Shown: positions 61,955 through 64,000 of the stretch, one piece after another | Layout: each line of letters starts with the position of its first letter | Numbering within the stretch: the stretch's first letter is position 1 | Assembly (NCBI RefSeq): GCF_000010165.1 | Contig: NC_012491.1 | Location: forward strand, 2,859,501-2,923,500 | Source: Brevibacillus brevis NBRC 100599 | GTDB lineage: Bacteria; Bacillota; Bacilli; Brevibacillales; Brevibacillaceae | DNA length: 64,000 nucleotides | Direction of reading: 5' to 3' | The notes under the pieces: model-generated | Database searches by the model: none | Told to the model about the DNA's origin: nothing | What the model saw: the letters and a program-made list of their open reading frames with translations, nothing else | Made by a program: the position numbers and the translations under genes

Positions 61955-62791
61955 ATGAAGGTGTTTATATCGTTGGACATGGAAGGGATCTCTGGATTAA
62001 GTGAATGGGAGGATGTGATCCCCGGTCGCAGACATTACGAAGCGGGGAGAAGACTGTTAACCCAAGATGTGAATGCGGCGATTGAGGGAGCACTGGAAGC
62101 AGGAGCCACCCAAATTATTGTCAATGAGTCTCATGGGCCGATGAACAATATCATCCTGGAAGAATTGCATCCACAGGCAGATGTCATCCGTGGTTTCTTC
62201 AAGCCTCTCTGTATGATGCAAGGGATCGACAGTAGCTGCGATGCCGCATTTTTCATCGGCTATCATGGAAAAGCAGGGACAGGAGATGCGGTACTCAATC
62301 ATACATTGTCTGGCCTCGCTATCCATCGGCTGATCTTAAATGGTAAAGAAGTGGGCGAAGCAGGGTTAAATGCAGCAATTGCGGGAGCCTTTGGTGTCCC
62401 TGTCGTACTCGTTACCGGCGATTCCCAAACGGCGAAAGAGGTAGAAGAAGATATCCCTGGAGTCTTTACGGTCGCTGTAAAAACAGGAATTACAGGACTC
62501 TCGTCGCAAGCGATGCATCCCGTTCGTGCGAGAGAGCTGATCCGTCAGCAAGCAAAAGAAGCATTGCTCCATCGCCGTACAGTTAAACCACTTGCACAAA
62601 AAGTAGAGAATACGATAGAAGTCGAGTTTACGAAATCGCAATTTGCCACAGCAGTCAGCTGGATGCCAGGAATCGAGCTAATCGAAGGACGCACGGTACG
62701 CTTCCATTCGCCTGATCTTGTTAGTATGATGCCCGTATTGCAAGCGATGCTGTTGATAACCGGACAAGTGAATCAGATGATTACTGGTTAA
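61955..62791 (+). CDS. M55 family D-aminopeptidase (DppA-like)
   Basis: The 278-aa protein starts MKVFISLDMEGISGL, the zinc-binding SxDxEG motif of DppA, followed by NESHGPMNN (metal His near residue 60), FIGYHGKAGTGDAVLNHT (about 105-122) and GEAGLNAAIAGAFGVPVVLVTGD (about 135-157). DppA of Bacillus is a decameric zinc enzyme cleaving D-Ala-containing peptides. It is co-transcribed with the S12 hydrolase and ends with a bidirectional terminator. Which D-peptides it takes here is not known; cell-wall and NRPS-derived peptides are both possible. Confidence 0.92.
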   Translation: MKVFISLDMEGISGLSEWEDVIPGRRHYEAGRRLLTQDVNAAIEGALEAGATQIIVNESHGPMNNIILEELHPQADVIRGFFKPLCMMQGIDSSCDAAFFIGYHGKAGTGDAVLNHTLSGLAIHRLILNGKEVGEAGLNAAIAGAFGVPVVLVTGDSQTAKEVEEDIPGVFTVAVKTGITGLSSQAMHPVRARELIRQQAKEALLHRRTVKPLAQKVENTIEVEFTKSQFATAVSWMPGIELIEGRTVRFHSPDLVSMMPVLQAMLLITGQVNQMITG

Positions 62792-62797
62792 GGAAAC

Positions 62798-62838
62798 AAA
62801 AAATGCAGCCCCTCTCACGAGGATCGCTGCATTTTTTT
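62798..62838. terminator. bidirectional terminator between convergent genes
   Basis: AAAAAATGCAGC (62798-62809) pairs with GCTGCATTTTTT (62826-62837), giving a stem with A-tract and T-tract that serves both strands. Confidence 0.88.
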
Positions 62839-62842
62839 TGTT

Positions 62843-63505
62843 TTAGTTCAGAGGCTTATGACTTTTCAAATACGCAAGGGCATTATAAATCATTTCGGCT
62901 GCCTCTTCGCGTGTGACGGGCTTTTGCGGATGGAGCTTGTTTTCCTTATCCAATTCGATAATATCTCTTGCCAAAGCTCGTTGAATGGAGCCTTGGTAAT
63001 CCACGGTGAGGTCATGATCATCTTTGATTTCTACCGGCACTAATTTGATCATGGGCAGATTACCTTTGGTCTCCATGACTTTCATCAGCTGGTGAATGAA
63101 CTGCTCTCTGGTCCATTCCGCATTCGGATCGAGATCATTCGGTAACTCCAATCCGTTCACTGCCGCTATGATCAGACTTTCAGCATACCAAGCATCGTTA
63201 TCTGCTTTGGAAAAATAGTCAGTCGCTTGTGGCGCCTTTACGAAAGTGACCGCTGCCAGACTCAAATCAAAGGCATTTACCATCAGTTGAATACCTTGAG
63301 CAGCCGTAATCGTTTCGTTCGGTGCAAATTTGCTATCATCTACGCCTTTTATCACGCCTTGTTGCTGTAAGGAAAGAATTTTATCCTTCGCTCCCGATTG
63401 GCCTATATCCGTAAAAGGAGTCGTTGCAGCAAAGCTTGGTTGGGAGAATGACACAGTGAACAATGCAAGCAAGGAAAGAGAGATCATATTTTTTCTGATA
63501 TTCAT
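62843..63505 (-). CDS. secreted SLH-domain protein
   Basis: The start is taken as ATG 63505 (MNIRKNMISL), preceded by GAGGTGGCTACC; an in-frame GTG at 63514 would overlap the ribosome binding site. The 220-aa product has a signal peptide (cleavage after QPSFA, about residue 26) and S-layer homology repeats: FTDIGQSGAKDKILSLQQQGVIKGVDDSKFAPNETITAAQGI (about 30-75) and a C-terminal repeat KLHPQKPVTREEAAEMIYNAL (about 190-212), with a degenerate middle copy. SLH domains bind secondary cell-wall polymers, so the protein should sit on the cell wall. Confidence 0.9.
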   Translation of the reverse strand: MNIRKNMISLSLLALFTVSFSQPSFAATTPFTDIGQSGAKDKILSLQQQGVIKGVDDSKFAPNETITAAQGIQLMVNAFDLSLAAVTFVKAPQATDYFSKADNDAWYAESLIIAAVNGLELPNDLDPNAEWTREQFIHQLMKVMETKGNLPMIKLVPVEIKDDHDLTVDYQGSIQRALARDIIELDKENKLHPQKPVTREEAAEMIYNALAYLKSHKPLN

Positions 63506-63745
63506 GGTAGCCACCTCGTCAATTTTTGAAGTTTCACTCCATTTGACGAGGAACAGCTGATAACGTTTCAGCTTTCTTTCGCAAAACTATCGGGTTAGAT
63601 AGGGGTACTGCGGGAAATTTCTGTTTGTTTACAACAAAATGATTCAAGGAAAACTTTATCTATTGAGTACGATTTCATTTAACATTGCCTAGTACCATCG
63701 TAGTAAAAAAGAATAACGTGTGTTTGAACAATGGAGGAAGTGGAA

Positions 63746-64000
63746 ATGAAAAAGAGATTTTTCTTACTAGGTATTCTTTTATTGTTGTTCGGTTATCCAT
63801 TTTTGTGGCCACTCATCGATGCTTTATGGGAACCAAAAGAGCCGGATGCTGCTGCTTTCCCGAAATACAAAGCGATTCGAGTTGAAAAAGACCAGATTTA
63901 TCAGGGCGATCTGTTATTGGTCAACAAGAAGGAACCGATCCATACAGAGGCGGTGCCATCCGATATGATCCTTTTGTCTTCGCACAACTATTTAGTGGAG
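63746..64000 (+). CDS. membrane-anchored protein, probably D,D-carboxypeptidase-like, cut by window edge
   Basis: The ATG at 63746 follows ATGGAGGAAGTGGAA. The 85 visible residues begin with an uncleaved or signal-anchor helix (KKRFFLLGILLLLFGYPFLW) and continue with YQGDLLLVNKKEPIHTEAVP, which resembles the N-terminal region before the catalytic domain of M15 (VanY-type) D-Ala-D-Ala carboxypeptidases. The catalytic part lies beyond the edge, so the family call is tentative. Confidence 0.55.
   Translation, partial: MKKRFFLLGILLLLFGYPFLWPLIDALWEPKEPDAAAFPKYKAIRVEKDQIYQGDLLLVNKKEPIHTEAVPSDMILLSSHNYLVE

Overview
The window reads as a chromosomal segment of a Brevibacillus species (B. brevis/B. 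parabrevis group). It has moderate GC, strong AAGGAGG-type ribosome binding sites, a T-box in front of tyrS, SLH-domain and lipoprotein genes, and a complete tyrocidine-type decapeptide synthetase operon. The species assignment rests on gene content recognised from memory, not on a search.

Left flank (1-10.5 kb): a DHH-family phosphoesterase cut by the window edge (minus strand); a small lipoprotein; a minus-strand SRPBCC/AHSA1 + ArsR pair behind a 20-bp direct-repeat operator; a SelO-type protein AMPylase; an unknown 272-aa protein; then a candidate RNA-repair operon (N-terminal P-loop polynucleotide kinase fused to a C-terminal HD phosphohydrolase, followed by an RNA ligase); a SUFU-domain protein with a large unknown partner; and the multiply deleted remains of an ABC-F ATPase that keep an attenuator-like leader. 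Next come a tyrosine T-box and tyrS, a secreted deacetylase-like protein (minus strand), and a MarR-MFS pair.

Centre (16.0-55.4 kb): tycA-tycB-tycC-tycD-tycE-PPTase-tycF, all on the plus strand and closely spaced. TycA (A-T-E), TycB (three modules + E) and TycC (six modules + TE) give ten modules. The adenylation pockets read by eye give D-Phe, Pro, aromatic (DALVMGAVI), D-Phe, Asn, Gln, an unusual pocket (DGLTTGEVV), Val, Orn, Leu. This is the tyrocidine order, with residue 7 uncertain. TycD/TycE form an ABC exporter pair, an Sfp-family phosphopantetheinyl transferase sits inside the operon, and TycF is the type II (editing) thioesterase. The operon has a roughly 440-nt leader carrying a start-less Shine-Dalgarno sequence. 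Strong inverted repeats without U-tracts lie at the tycB/tycC, tycC/tycD and tycF/3' boundaries, which suggests mRNA processing or segmental stability control.

Right flank (55.4-64 kb): a secreted lipase; a solute-binding protein, a small lipoprotein and an ECF sigma/anti-sigma pair; a gene-free 575-nt stretch; a serine hydrolase (beta-lactamase fold) followed by an M55 D-aminopeptidase-like protein, which may handle D-amino-acid peptides; a minus-strand SLH protein; and the start of a membrane-anchored protein cut by the right edge. I saw no tRNA or rRNA genes, CRISPR array, prophage or intact insertion sequence.
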